A stretch of DNA of 64,000 nt from positions 62,001 through 126,000 of the forward strand of contig LDAQ01000009.1 of assembly GCA_001028025.1 (NCBI GenBank). Direction: 5' to 3'. The first letter of the stretch is position 1, and each line of letters starts with the position of its first letter. The notes under the pieces were generated by a model. That model searched no databases, was not told the origin of the DNA, and saw only the letters and a list, made by a program, of their open reading frames with translations. This document shows, piece after piece, positions 17,853 to 27,300 of the stretch. The DNA is from Faecalicatena fissicatena. GTDB taxonomy: Bacteria > Bacillota > Clostridia > Lachnospirales > Lachnospiraceae. A program made the position numbers and the translations under genes.

Positions 17853-17897
17853 ATAAGTAATAAAAGCGGGCTGGAACGGTCCGCTTTTATTACTTAT
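17853..17897 (+). terminator. Intrinsic terminator-like hairpin after the binding-protein gene
   Basis: A perfect 17-bp stem ATAAGTAATAAAAGCGG / CCGCTTTTATTACTTAT (17853-17869/17881-17897). The T-rich tract lies inside the stem, so it may act in both directions. It separates the transporter from the mutarotase gene. Confidence 0.75.
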
Positions 17898-18066
17898 GCT
17901 ACCGCAAATCCCCTGATTTCCATAAGAAATGCAGGAGAACAAAATTACATAAAAGATTCAGGATAAAGGCAGGATATCTTACTGGACAGAAGCCGGCGTA
18001 AGTGATATTCTGGAAACAGTATAAAAGGCATGTACATAAGAATGCCGAGACATGAAAGGAGACAGC

Positions 18067-18381
18067 ATGATCAGAAAAAGTTTTAAAATGAAATTATACC
18101 CGGGAATGGAAAAAGAGTATGAAAAGCGCCACAACGCACTGTGGGCGGAGATGAGGGATATGATCCACGAATACGGCGGTTCGAACTATTCTATCTTCCT
18201 TGATGAAGAGACCAGTATTCTGTATGGCTATATAGAACTGGAAGATGCAGAAAAATGGGACAAGAGCGCAGACACAGAGATCTGCCGCAAATGGTGGGAC
18301 TTCATGGCTGATATCATGGAGACCAATCCGGATAATAGCCCTGTTTCTACCGATCTTCTTCCGGTGTTTCATTTGGATTAG
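18067..18381 (+). CDS. rhaM: L-rhamnose mutarotase
   Basis: 104 residues, the exact usual length of RhaM. It begins M-I-R-K-S-F-K-M and carries the family pattern K-L-Y-P-G-M-E-K-E-Y-E-K-R-H-N, the central Y-S-I-F-L-D, and the C-terminal W-W-D-F-M-A-D and V-F-H-L-D. It interconverts alpha- and beta-L-rhamnose in the cytosol so that the isomerase gets its preferred anomer. The ATG at 18067 has AAAGGAG upstream; an in-frame ATG at 18052 would overlap this ribosome site. Rhamnose isomerase, kinase and aldolase are not in the window. Confidence 0.93.
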   Translation: MIRKSFKMKLYPGMEKEYEKRHNALWAEMRDMIHEYGGSNYSIFLDEETSILYGYIELEDAEKWDKSADTEICRKWWDFMADIMETNPDNSPVSTDLLPVFHLD

Positions 18382-18422
18382 AGAGGAAGATTACGATACA
18401 GTATATATGTATTAGATCTATG

Positions 18423-18485
18423 AGGAAAATCTGTGTGAGAATTGCGGCCACAAGTCACAATTCCCACGCAGGTTTTCCTTTTTTT
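18423..18485 (+). terminator. Strong intrinsic terminator after rhaM
   Basis: A 22-bp stem with a few mismatches, AGGAAAATCTGTGTGAGAAT... paired with ...ATTCCCACGCAGGTTTTCCT, followed by TTTTTTT. It closes the rhamnose operon. Confidence 0.88.
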
Positions 18486-18510
18486 AGAGAATCCGTGCAT
18501 TTCCAGTTTA

Positions 18511-18539
18511 TTGAATTATGGAAAAATCTATGTTAAACT
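18511..18539 (+). promoter_or_regulatory. Promoter of the LytTR/GHKL operon
   Basis: TTGAAT (18511-18516), 17-bp spacer, TAAACT (18534-18539) preceded by TGT, an extended -10. Transcription would start near 18546, leaving a leader of about 208 nt that contains the MITE-like element. Confidence 0.55.
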
Positions 18540-18586
18540 TTGGAAAGAACAAAAAGATCGGAATGCCTGCTGGAATGTAGTGATTT

Positions 18587-18723
18587 GTAACAGTTCAGAC
18601 AGGTCTGCGCATTTACTGCGCAGACCGTATGAAAACATGGAGGCTGCAGGCATCCAGCTCTTCGCCGCAGGCGAATTTCTATGGGCTGGATGCGTAACAG
18701 GTCAGGCAAGCCCGACCTGTTAC
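18587..18723. mobile_element. MITE-like insertion (137 bp) with 8-bp target duplication
   Basis: Terminal inverted repeats GTAACAG (18587-18593) and CTGTTAC (18717-18723) are flanked by the direct repeat AGTGATTT (18579-18586 and 18724-18731), a typical target-site duplication. Inside are three strong hairpins: GGTCTGCGC/GCGCAGACC, GCATCCAGC/GCTGGATGC and GTAACAGGTC/GACCTGTTAC. No coding capacity. It lies between the promoter and the start of the LytTR gene, so it is transcribed as part of the leader. Confidence 0.7.
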
Positions 18724-18753
18724 AGTGATTTGCAACGGGAGGGGGAATTGCAG

Positions 18754-19467
18754 ATGATCAGGATAGCAGTTGTAGAGGATGATGAAGATTATATCACTAT
18801 AATCAAAAATTATATCGTAAGGTATATGAAGGAAAAGGGCGACAGCATCAGCGTAGATGTTTTCCGGGATGGAAATCAGATTGTTTTTGATTATCAGCCG
18901 GTCTACGACATTTTACTGATGGATATTGAGATGCCAAAGCTGGACGGCATATCAGCGGCGGAAAAAATCAGGGAATATGATAAGGATGTGATTATTATCT
19001 TTATTACCAATATGGCACAGTATGCCCTCAAAGGATATCAGGTTCGGGCCCGTTCTTATATTCTGAAACCTGTGAATTATTACAGCCTGGCCCTGGAGCT
19101 GCAGGAAGCTATTGGGACCATTTCTCGGAAGGTTGAGGATGCCCTGCTTCTGAAGGACGATGATATTCTGAGAAAAGTAAACGTAAATGACATTTATTAT
19201 CTGGAGAGTCAGCAGCATTATATGATTGTACATACCAGAACGGGAAATATCCGGATACGCGAGAGCATGAAGAACATGGAAAATAGACTGGATGCAGCAT
19301 ACTTCCGGCGTTGTAATGTAAGCTACCTTGTTAATTTGGCTCATGTTTCGTCGATAGACAAAGATACAGTGGTAGTCGCAGAGGAAAGGGTGCCGATGAG
19401 CAGGCAGAAGAGTAAAAGCTTTGTGCTGGCACTTACAGACTATGTTGGAGGTAATACCAATGCTTAA
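18754..19467 (+). CDS. LytTR-family (AgrA-like) response regulator
   Basis: 237 residues. The REC domain has E-D-D at 8-10 and the phosphoacceptor Asp57 in L-L-M-D-I-E-M-P. A LytTR DNA-binding domain (about 135-235) follows, with Y-Y-L-E-S and a C-terminal R-R-C-N-V-S-Y-L-V-N. The true start is the ATG at 18754 with GGGAGGGGG upstream; the frame is open to 18442, but that extension runs through the MITE-like element and the terminator. It overlaps the kinase gene by 8 bp. LytTR domains bind tandem 9-bp direct repeats about two helical turns apart, which are present before 21012 and 24363. Confidence 0.92.
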   Translation: MIRIAVVEDDEDYITIIKNYIVRYMKEKGDSISVDVFRDGNQIVFDYQPVYDILLMDIEMPKLDGISAAEKIREYDKDVIIIFITNMAQYALKGYQVRARSYILKPVNYYSLALELQEAIGTISRKVEDALLLKDDDILRKVNVNDIYYLESQQHYMIVHTRTGNIRIRESMKNMENRLDAAYFRRCNVSYLVNLAHVSSIDKDTVVVAEERVPMSRQKSKSFVLALTDYVGGNTNA

Positions 19468-20764
19468 AACAATATTAATCGATGGTCCCATGTTCTTTAT
19501 GTCACTTTGTGAGATCACCTTAATTGTTGCATTTATGACAGAAAAACAGAGTACAAAAGGCAGGCGGGTGTTTTGCACTGCATTGGCATTATTTTTGTTT
19601 ATTACGGTAAATACCGTGGATTATTTCGTAGTTGATGCATCAAATGCCTCTACGGCATTGCAGGCGCCGCTATGTTTTCTTACTGCATTCACCTATGCAG
19701 TATACGGAATGGAGATGAATGGGAAGACGGCGGTGTATTGTACCGGTTGGGCCTATTTGCTTACAGAGCTGGCCGTACAGAGCGTAATGTCCGTTTTAAG
19801 CGGGCTGAGAATCAGCAGTCCCGCCATTTTTCTGGCCGTTTATTTATGCATAACCGCGTGTGGATATTGCTTCGTTAAAAAATGGCTGTCCGGTAAATTG
19901 CGGTTTAATAATCATTACCGAGTGGGGCGTGAGAAAATACTTGTCGTTATATTGGTTGTGGTGGTGTATACAATTCTTGCCAATTATCAGTTCATCTTCT
20001 GGCTGCTTGGAAGTGAGCCGGGAAACCAGTCTAATATAATATCTGTATTCCGGGTTATTGTAGATATTGCATGTCTGATTTTCCTATATATGCAAAACAG
20101 TATTGAAAAATCACAGATGACAGAACGGGAGCTTGATATGCTTCAGCAGCTTTGGTACCGGCAGCAGGAACAGCTTCATATTTCCCAGGAGAACATCGAC
20201 CTTATCAATAGAAAGTGCCATGATCTGAAGTATCAGATGGCGGCTTTAAGAAAGCTGGGGGATGGCAGGGAGATCAATGATCAGTTGATGGAAATGGAAC
20301 AGGCGGTTATGATTTATGATTCCGTTATCAAGACGGGAAACCCCGTACTGGATACTGTCCTGACCGAAAAAAGCCTTTATTGCGAGGCAAACCATATTAA
20401 TATGACCTGTATGGCCGATGGGGAAAAGCTGGACTTTGTAGAAAAAGTTGATTTATATACCATGTTTGGCAATGCACTGGACAATGCGATAGAAAGCGTA
20501 ATGCATCAGACAGATGTGGAAAAGAGGGTGGTTCAGGTCGCTGTGTTCCAGGAAAAAAAGTTAGTGATGATTCGAGTAAGAAATTACTGCGAAGAAAAGC
20601 CTGTTTTCAAAAACGGGTTTCCCGTTAGCGGAAAGGAAGACAGAGGCTACCATGGCTTTGGTCTGAAAAGTATCCGCTACACCGCGGAAAAATATGGCGG
20701 CGGGGTGGTCTGCCAGGCGGCGGACGGCTACTTCGTCCTCCAGATTCTTCTTCCGATTCCATAG
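19460..20764 (+). CDS. GHKL (AgrC-like) sensor histidine kinase
   Basis: 434 residues from the ATG at 19460 (GGAGG upstream). Six or so hydrophobic segments fill residues 8-212, then a coiled-coil linker, the H-D-L-K-Y-Q box with His254, and a GHKL ATPase with G-N-A-L-D-N-A-I and G-F-G-L-K-S-I. This is the usual partner of LytTR regulators. In known systems such kinases sense peptides or membrane state; no peptide precursor gene is visible here. A strong terminator follows. Confidence 0.9.
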   Translation: MLKTILIDGPMFFMSLCEITLIVAFMTEKQSTKGRRVFCTALALFLFITVNTVDYFVVDASNASTALQAPLCFLTAFTYAVYGMEMNGKTAVYCTGWAYLLTELAVQSVMSVLSGLRISSPAIFLAVYLCITACGYCFVKKWLSGKLRFNNHYRVGREKILVVILVVVVYTILANYQFIFWLLGSEPGNQSNIISVFRVIVDIACLIFLYMQNSIEKSQMTERELDMLQQLWYRQQEQLHISQENIDLINRKCHDLKYQMAALRKLGDGREINDQLMEMEQAVMIYDSVIKTGNPVLDTVLTEKSLYCEANHINMTCMADGEKLDFVEKVDLYTMFGNALDNAIESVMHQTDVEKRVVQVAVFQEKKLVMIRVRNYCEEKPVFKNGFPVSGKEDRGYHGFGLKSIRYTAEKYGGGVVCQAADGYFVLQILLPIP

Positions 20765-20820
20765 AAAACCCGATCCATAGATAAGTATTAAAAATATATG
20801 AGCCGGTCATAGAAAAAATT

Positions 20821-20878
20821 AAAAACTGGAAGTAATCGGATTACACGATATGTGCAATCCGATTACTTCCAGTTTTTT
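20821..20878 (+). terminator. Intrinsic terminator after the GHKL kinase
   Basis: A perfect stem of at least 17 bp (CTGGAAGTAATCGGATT paired with AATCCGATTACTTCCAG), followed by TTTTTT and preceded by a matching A-run, so it can work in both directions. Confidence 0.9.
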
Positions 20879-20896
20879 GTCGTTACAATCCAACCA

Positions 20897-20926
20897 ATTA
20901 TGCCAGACTGGTGACGGATTATGACA
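20897..20926 (+). promoter_or_regulatory. Predicted LytTR operator upstream of the GtrA-like/GH3 operon
   Basis: Direct repeats ATTATGCCA (20897-20905) and ATTATGACA (20918-20926) start exactly 21 bp apart. The extended half-sites read ACCAATTATGCCAG and ACGGATTATGACAC. A weak extended -10, TGG-TAATCT (20951-20959), follows 27 bp later with no -35 consensus, as expected for an activated promoter. The same pair in swapped order lies at 24157-24186. Confidence 0.65.
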
Positions 20927-21011
20927 CAATTAAAAAAAATATCACCTGTATGGTAATCTTTACAATAATGTGAAAAGAAAATTTCATGGAAAGCGCAGGA
21001 GGAGAAACAAA

Positions 21012-21617
21012 ATGAAACAAATTTATGATTGGTGGCTGGAAAAATGGCATGGATTCGAAGAAAAACATCCTAAACTATCGAAATGGGCATATCAGCTCTT
21101 CTATTTCTTTGTATTCAGTATGATGGTAACGGTTTTTCAGTATCTTGTATTTACTTTTATGCCCGGCTTATTGGGGATCGGGCTGGCAGGAACCGAATTT
21201 ATGTGGCCTCAGACGGATCTGCATATTTTAGGCGTAGATTTCACATGGAGTCTGCTGGGGTATAACGTGCTTTATGATTCAGCGGGAGCTGTGGTGATTG
21301 GAGGCGGTCTGGGTTATTTTATCAGCTATGAAGCAGGATCCTTTCTTGCCCAGTGTATCAATTTTCCGCTGCAGAGAAACATTACCTTCAAAAGCCATGG
21401 AAATCCATGGTATCAGGCCATGTGGTATTTTATTGCATGGGTGGTGATTTCACTGATTTGTAATGGCGTCAATAATCTGTGGATGCCGGTCGCATCTGTA
21501 TATGTGGCGCCGGCTGTCTATAATTTACTGGTTACGTTTATTACAGGCGGGGTTTCGATGATTATTTTCTTTTTTGTATTCAAGATTATATTCCCGGAAG
21601 GAGAGGCTAAGAAATGA
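21012..21617 (+). CDS. GtrA-like polytopic membrane protein
   Basis: 201 residues from the ATG at 21012 (AGGAGGAG upstream; an earlier frame start at 20970 is unlikely). Four hydrophobic segments (about 28-50, 80-105, 135-160 and 165-190) and the motif I-N-F-P-L-Q-R-N-I-T-F-K resemble the GtrA/DPMS-like family, which helps move lipid-linked sugars or assists glycosyltransferases. Its stop overlaps the start of the GH3 gene (ATGA), an unusual partnership that suggests a common task in cell-surface glycan turnover. Family call by pattern only. Confidence 0.6.
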   Translation: MKQIYDWWLEKWHGFEEKHPKLSKWAYQLFYFFVFSMMVTVFQYLVFTFMPGLLGIGLAGTEFMWPQTDLHILGVDFTWSLLGYNVLYDSAGAVVIGGGLGYFISYEAGSFLAQCINFPLQRNITFKSHGNPWYQAMWYFIAWVVISLICNGVNNLWMPVASVYVAPAVYNLLVTFITGGVSMIIFFFVFKIIFPEGEAKK

Positions 21618-24037
21618 GACATGCTGATTTAGTAAATAGAATGACACTTGAAGAGAAAGCCGCTTTTTTAAGTGGAAAAGGGGAATGGGATACAAGAGAT
21701 ATTCCGCGTTTAGAGATCCCCTCCATCGTTTGTTCCGATGGCCCCCATGGGATTCGGAGGCAGGCCGGAACGGGCGACCATTTGGGATTGAACGAATCGC
21801 TTCCGGCCACCTGTTTTCCGACGGCAGCGTCTGTCGCTAACAGCTGGGATGAACAGCTGGGGAAGGCAATCGGGGAAGCACTCGGAGAAGAGGCCGCTGT
21901 GCAGGGGGTAAATGTGCTTTTAGGGCCAGGGCTGAATATCAAGAGAAGCCCTCTGTGCGGAAGAAACTTTGAGTATTTTTCAGAGGATCCATATCTGGCC
22001 GGGAAAATGGCGGCCTCCTATGTGAAGGGGATACAGAGTCAGGGCGTTTATGCCTGCCCCAAGCACTTTGCTGTAAACAGCCAGGAACTTCGGCGCATGG
22101 CGATGAATGCGGTTCTGGATGAGCGGACGCTCAGGGAGATTTACTTAACGGGATTTGAGATAGCGGTAAAAGAGGGAAAAGCAAAGGCCATCATGACCAG
22201 TTACAATCAGGTAAACGGTACCTATGCCAATGAAAACCGGCATTTACTGCAGGATATACTGAGAAAAGAATGGGGGTTCGATGGGATTGTGATTACGGAC
22301 TGGGGCGGCTCTAATGACCATATCGAAGGGATAAAGGCACGCTCTGATCTTGAGATGCCGGCACCGGGATTAGATTCTGCCAGACAAATATTGTCGGCCC
22401 TTGGGAACGGCAGTCTTACCATGGAAGAATTGGATATCTGTGTGGACGATCTGCTCCATGCGGTTTTAACATTGAGCAAAAACAGGAAAGCGAAAAAATC
22501 CAGTTTCAGTCAATTGGCACATCACAATCTGGCAAGAGAAGCGGCACAGAAAAGTACGGTACTTTTGAAAAACAAGGACAATATCCTGCCGATTCCGCCT
22601 GGAATGAAAGTGGCATTAATCGGAGATTTTGCCGTAAATCCAAGATATCAGGGAGCTGGTTCCTCAATGGTAAAGCCAACGTTCCTCGAGACAATGGAGA
22701 AGTGTATCAGCAATTATGATGTTCAGACAGCCGGAATCGCCAAAGGATATAAGCGCACTGGGGGAGACGATAAGGAGCTGGAAAAGGAGGCGCTGGACAT
22801 TGCAAAGAAAGCAGATATAGTGCTGTATTGTTTTGGGCTGGATGAAATCAGCGAAGTGGAAGGCATGGACCGGAGCCATATGAGAATCCCCCAGAACCAG
22901 ATTAAAATTCTGCAGTCCATTGTGCAGGTAAACGAAAACATCATCGGAATATTAAGTGGCGGGGCAGCGGTGGAAATGCCATGGCATACATGCTGCAAGG
23001 CAATTTTACATGGCTATCTTTCCGGGCAGGCAGGCGCAAGCGCCCTGCTGGATATTTTGACGGGAACAGTAAACCCGTCGGGCCGGCTGGCAGAAAGCTG
23101 CCCGGTCCGGTATGAGGATACGCCGGCATATAAATATTTTCCGTCAATAGAGAGAAATTCAGAGTATCGGGAAAGCATTTATATAGGATACCGCTACTAT
23201 GATACCTGCAGGATTAAGGTACAGTATCCATTTGGTTATGGACTGTCCTATACAGAGTTTACATATTCAGACATAACGATAGAAAAACAGGGGATCAAAG
23301 TCAGAATTACAAATACCGGAGGAAGAGACGGAGCCGAAGTGGTACAGATGTATGTGGGCCTGCCCAATGCTGTTGTGTTCCGCCCGGCGAAGGAATTGAA
23401 GGGGTTTGCGAAGATATTTCTAAAGTCGGGAGAGAGCCGGGAGGTTCACATTCCTTTCGATGATAAGACCTTCCGGTACTGGAATGTAAAAACAAACCGA
23501 TGGGAGGAAGAGAAGGGAATTTATCACATCATGGTGGGGGCAAGCGCGGCCGATATCAGATTAGAGGGCGAAGTCGAAAGAAAGGGGACAACCACGGAGT
23601 ATCCCTACAACCCGGCAAGGCTCCCCTATTATTATACCGGGATTATCCAGCAGGTATCAGACGAAGAATTTGAAGAATTACTGGGGCATCCCATACCGTC
23701 TGGAAAGTGGAAGGGAAATCTGGGCATGAATGACGCCGTGTGTCAGATGTATTATGCAAAAAGCAAGATTGCACGGCTGGTTTATAAGATTCTGACAAAT
23801 AAAAAGATAAAAAACGAAGCAGAAGGAAAAACGGATTTAAATCTGCTGTTCCAATACAATATACCTTTCAGGGCCATCGCTAAAATGACCGGCGGCATGG
23901 TTAGTATGGAGATGGCTGAGGGGGTATTAATTGTAGTTAACGGCCATTTCCTCAGGGGAATGAGAAAAGTCATCGGAGGTTTTTTTAGAAACAGAAAATT
24001 AAACAGACAATATGAAAAGAAATTAAAGAACAATTAA
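21614..24037 (+). CDS. GH3 beta-glycosidase, cytosolic, with C-terminal extension
   Basis: 807 residues without a signal peptide. The N-terminal GH3 barrel has D-G-P-H-G-I-R, G-R-N-F-E-Y-F-S-E-D-P, K-H-F-A-V-N-S-Q-E and the catalytic nucleophile Asp229 in V-I-T-D-W-G. The alpha/beta C-domain and a FnIII-like domain follow (P-F-G-Y-G-L-S-Y near 535). The last 110 or so residues form an extra basic, partly amphipathic tail (N-G-H-F-L-R-G-M...) not needed for catalysis. Such enzymes cut beta-glucosides, beta-xylosides or arabinosides; the substrate is open. Overlaps the GtrA-like gene by 4 bp. Confidence 0.88.
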   Translation: MRHADLVNRMTLEEKAAFLSGKGEWDTRDIPRLEIPSIVCSDGPHGIRRQAGTGDHLGLNESLPATCFPTAASVANSWDEQLGKAIGEALGEEAAVQGVNVLLGPGLNIKRSPLCGRNFEYFSEDPYLAGKMAASYVKGIQSQGVYACPKHFAVNSQELRRMAMNAVLDERTLREIYLTGFEIAVKEGKAKAIMTSYNQVNGTYANENRHLLQDILRKEWGFDGIVITDWGGSNDHIEGIKARSDLEMPAPGLDSARQILSALGNGSLTMEELDICVDDLLHAVLTLSKNRKAKKSSFSQLAHHNLAREAAQKSTVLLKNKDNILPIPPGMKVALIGDFAVNPRYQGAGSSMVKPTFLETMEKCISNYDVQTAGIAKGYKRTGGDDKELEKEALDIAKKADIVLYCFGLDEISEVEGMDRSHMRIPQNQIKILQSIVQVNENIIGILSGGAAVEMPWHTCCKAILHGYLSGQAGASALLDILTGTVNPSGRLAESCPVRYEDTPAYKYFPSIERNSEYRESIYIGYRYYDTCRIKVQYPFGYGLSYTEFTYSDITIEKQGIKVRITNTGGRDGAEVVQMYVGLPNAVVFRPAKELKGFAKIFLKSGESREVHIPFDDKTFRYWNVKTNRWEEEKGIYHIMVGASAADIRLEGEVERKGTTTEYPYNPARLPYYYTGIIQQVSDEEFEELLGHPIPSGKWKGNLGMNDAVCQMYYAKSKIARLVYKILTNKKIKNEAEGKTDLNLLFQYNIPFRAIAKMTGGMVSMEMAEGVLIVVNGHFLRGMRKVIGGFFRNRKLNRQYEKKLKNN

Positions 24038-24156
24038 AAGAGAGCTGCTTTAGAGCAAAATACAAGGCATACAGAATATTGCCTGCAGCTGTAAAACATG
24101 TATAGAAACCGGACGAAGATAAAAAGAAATGTTGTCATCAGCGTGCAATCTTACGG

Positions 24157-24186
24157 ATGATGACGCTATTACGACCAATCATGACA
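24157..24186 (+). promoter_or_regulatory. Predicted LytTR operator upstream of the permuted GH3 gene
   Basis: Direct repeats ATGATGACG (24157-24165) and ATCATGACA (24178-24186) start 21 bp apart. The extended half-sites ACGGATGATGACGC and ACCAATCATGACAG match those at 20897-20926, in swapped order. A TATATT box (24215-24220) follows 28 bp later, the same distance as at the other promoter. The rest of the 325-bp gap 24038-24362 shows only a good Shine-Dalgarno (AGGAGGG) before the ATG. Confidence 0.65.
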
Positions 24187-24362
24187 GAAAAACAAACAAA
24201 AAGTCCCCTGATGATATATTAATGATTGTTCTTAATGCACAGGCTGCAGCGGGGACACAAGAGATCATAGGAAACATATGACTCAAGGATAGTCTACAGG
24301 GAGAGGAGGGGCAGCAGAAACGTCAGGGTAAGAAAGTAAACAAAAAACCAGGAGGGAAAACG

Positions 24363-27300
24363 ATGGAAGAAAAAAAACCAAAGCTGGTGCTGAAGAAGAA
24401 AAATAAAGCAGGCTTTAGTGCAGTTGCTGTACTTTGCGCCGCCGCCGTTGCATTTAACGGGATTATGGCAGTTAATTTTGATTCAATTGCAGCAGCAAAC
24501 GGAAAAACAACAGTAAAAAATGTAGACCGTGCATCTACGCTGTCAGAGGGCACGGACGTTAACACAAGGCTGGAAGAGGAAGGGGCAACATTACTTTATA
24601 ACGAAGAGAGCACCCTTCCTTTGAGTGAAGATACCAAGGTGACGATACTTGGAGCCGGCTCTCATAATTATGTACAGGGCGGTACAGGATCTGCCGGGGG
24701 CAGGGATGACTCCAATACAGCCATGATGGATAAAGCTTTTGAGAATGCCGGGATTTCATATAATACAGAGGCATGGACGTGGCTCGATAATGCCCTGGGC
24801 AATGGGAGCGATACGCACAACGGGACGGTCAACGCGGATTATATAGCAAAGGGGGACCCGGCGGCAGAATTTGAATGGACTTCTTATCAGGAAATCCATG
24901 AATTTACAATTGATACATATGAGGAGTTTGTAACAGATGACCTGATTGGGGATTATGATGACGTTGCAATTGTGACTTTCAGCCGTTCAGGAGCAGAAGG
25001 GGCATCCCCTTCCCTTGATTACGACGGTAATGAAGACACGACTACGGGACGTACCTATCTGGAACTGGATGACAATGAAAGAGCACTGCTGGAATACTGT
25101 AATGAACACTTTGAATCTACGGTTGTGCTCGTCAATTCAGCAGTGCCGATTGAATGCGGATTTACGGAAAATCCGGCATACAATGTGAAGGCCGTTCTGT
25201 GGATCGGCCATCCGGGAGAAGCAGGACTTTATGGTGTGGCAAACATCCTCAGCGGAGATGCGAATCCATCCGGACATATTGTAGATACATGGACCTATGA
25301 TATGAGTACAAATCCGACCTACTATTCTGCAAATGACCAGACCTACTCAAATATTGAGTTGGCCAGCAAAAATAAGTATTATCAGTACAACGAGGGGATC
25401 TATACAGGATACCGATATTACGAGACTGCCGATGCAGAAGGTTATTTTGACAGTGAGAACTTTATGAAAACGAAGTTTAAGGGGAATCTTTCAGAAGGAA
25501 AGGACTACTCGGATACTTCGGTCAATGGATCTTATGAAGAGCAAAGAGCGGCAGGGCCGCAGGCAACATATGCGGGTTATGAAGAAGTGGTACAGTTCCC
25601 CTTTGGTTATGGACTGTCATATACGACATTTAGCCAGGAAATTACCAGCTCAGATATTTCTCTGGAAGAACATGGACAGAACTCGATGACTGTTAAGGTC
25701 ACAAATACAGGTGATGCTGCGGGGAAGAGTGTAGTCCAGCTTTATATGGAAGCGCCGTATAATCAGGACGCCTCTCTCGGGCTTGAAGGCGTTGGCCTTG
25801 AAAAGGCACAGGTTGTCCTGGCCGGGTTTGGAAAAACAGAGGAGATTGAACCGGGAGAATCACAGGAAGTAGTCATTGAATTTTCTACAGACGATCTGGC
25901 AGGCTATGACGAATACGGCCAGGGCTGCTATGTGTTAGAAAAGGGTGAATACGTATTCCATATTTCCGAGAATGCTCATGGATGGGCAGGCGAGGAAGCT
26001 TACGGCGGTGACTATGACAGTACGTCGGCAGCGCTTGCAGAAACAATCATTTACAATGAAGACGGGGCTGGCGCCCGTACGGGAGAAATGAATGACGTAT
26101 CATCAACAGAATCTGTAGCAGCAGAGAATGCATTAAACGATGTTACAGCAGGTGACGGAACAATGCTTATCAACGGAGGCGCATCAGGTACGTACAGCCT
26201 GGGATACCTCTCAAGAAGTGATTTTTATTCCGGTATGGCAGAGATCATGTCTTACCAGTCCGATGACCTGACCGGAAAATACAGCGGCAACGGTTCTGTA
26301 TGGTCCTTGGACGGCAGTACAGCGGCAGCAGTAGTGACGGGCGATGTGGCAGGACAGCGTACAGCAGCAGACGCGGTAAAGGAAGCGATTGAGACAGATC
26401 CGACCAGTCTGGAGAATAAAGATGGGGTATCGGAAGGGATGGTTTATGATTACGGCAGTATTCTGGCAGACGGTATATCCTTCGGAGACGGAGAAACTTC
26501 ATCCGTTCTTTACGGTTACGGAAATGATACCTACATCAATATGATGTATACAAATGATGGACTGCTTCAGTCAGATGAATCTTATCTGAATTCAGACCGG
26601 GATGTGAAAATTGAATGGAGTGCCGTATACTACGTTGCGCTTGACAATGAAGAGGAAACGGTAAAAGATTCAGACGGTTATGTAAAGATCTATGATACAG
26701 AAGAAGCGGCAGCCGCAGAGGGAACCGCAGCAAAACTGCAGGTGGATCATATGTATGGTGTGCCTTCTGACGATGCACGCTGGGACAAACTGACGAATAT
26801 GTTAAGCTTCAAAGAAGCAGATGATCTCATGGGTGAAAACGGATGGCACACATATGCGGCAGAGTCTGTTGGAAAAGAGTTCGCATTGGCAGTAGACGGA
26901 CCGGGTGAAGCAGGAAATGCGCAGAATGCGGACTGCACATGGTGGCCATGCGCGGTAATCATTGCAGCTACCTGGAACACGGAACTGGCACAGGAACAGG
27001 GCGCGGCATACGGTCATCAGGATCTTCTGAACAATACACCATACTGCTATGCACCGGCCATGAACACGCACAGGACACCTTTCGGCGGACGTGACTTTGA
27101 ATACTATTCTGAGGATGGATTTATTGCCGGAGTGATCGGCGGCAATGTGGTACAGGGACTTCAGGAAACCGGGATGCATGTGTTTATTAAGCACTATGTT
27201 TTGAATGATTCTGATACGAACCGGGGCGGTGTGAATACATGGGCAGATGAACAGTCGATCCGCGAAATTTATGCAAAGCCCTTTGAGATTGCATGCAAAT

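Noticed and set aside
18442..18753. N-terminal extension of the LytTR regulator frame
   Set aside because: It crosses a terminator and the MITE-like element; the REC domain starts cleanly at the ATG at 18754 with a strong ribosome site.
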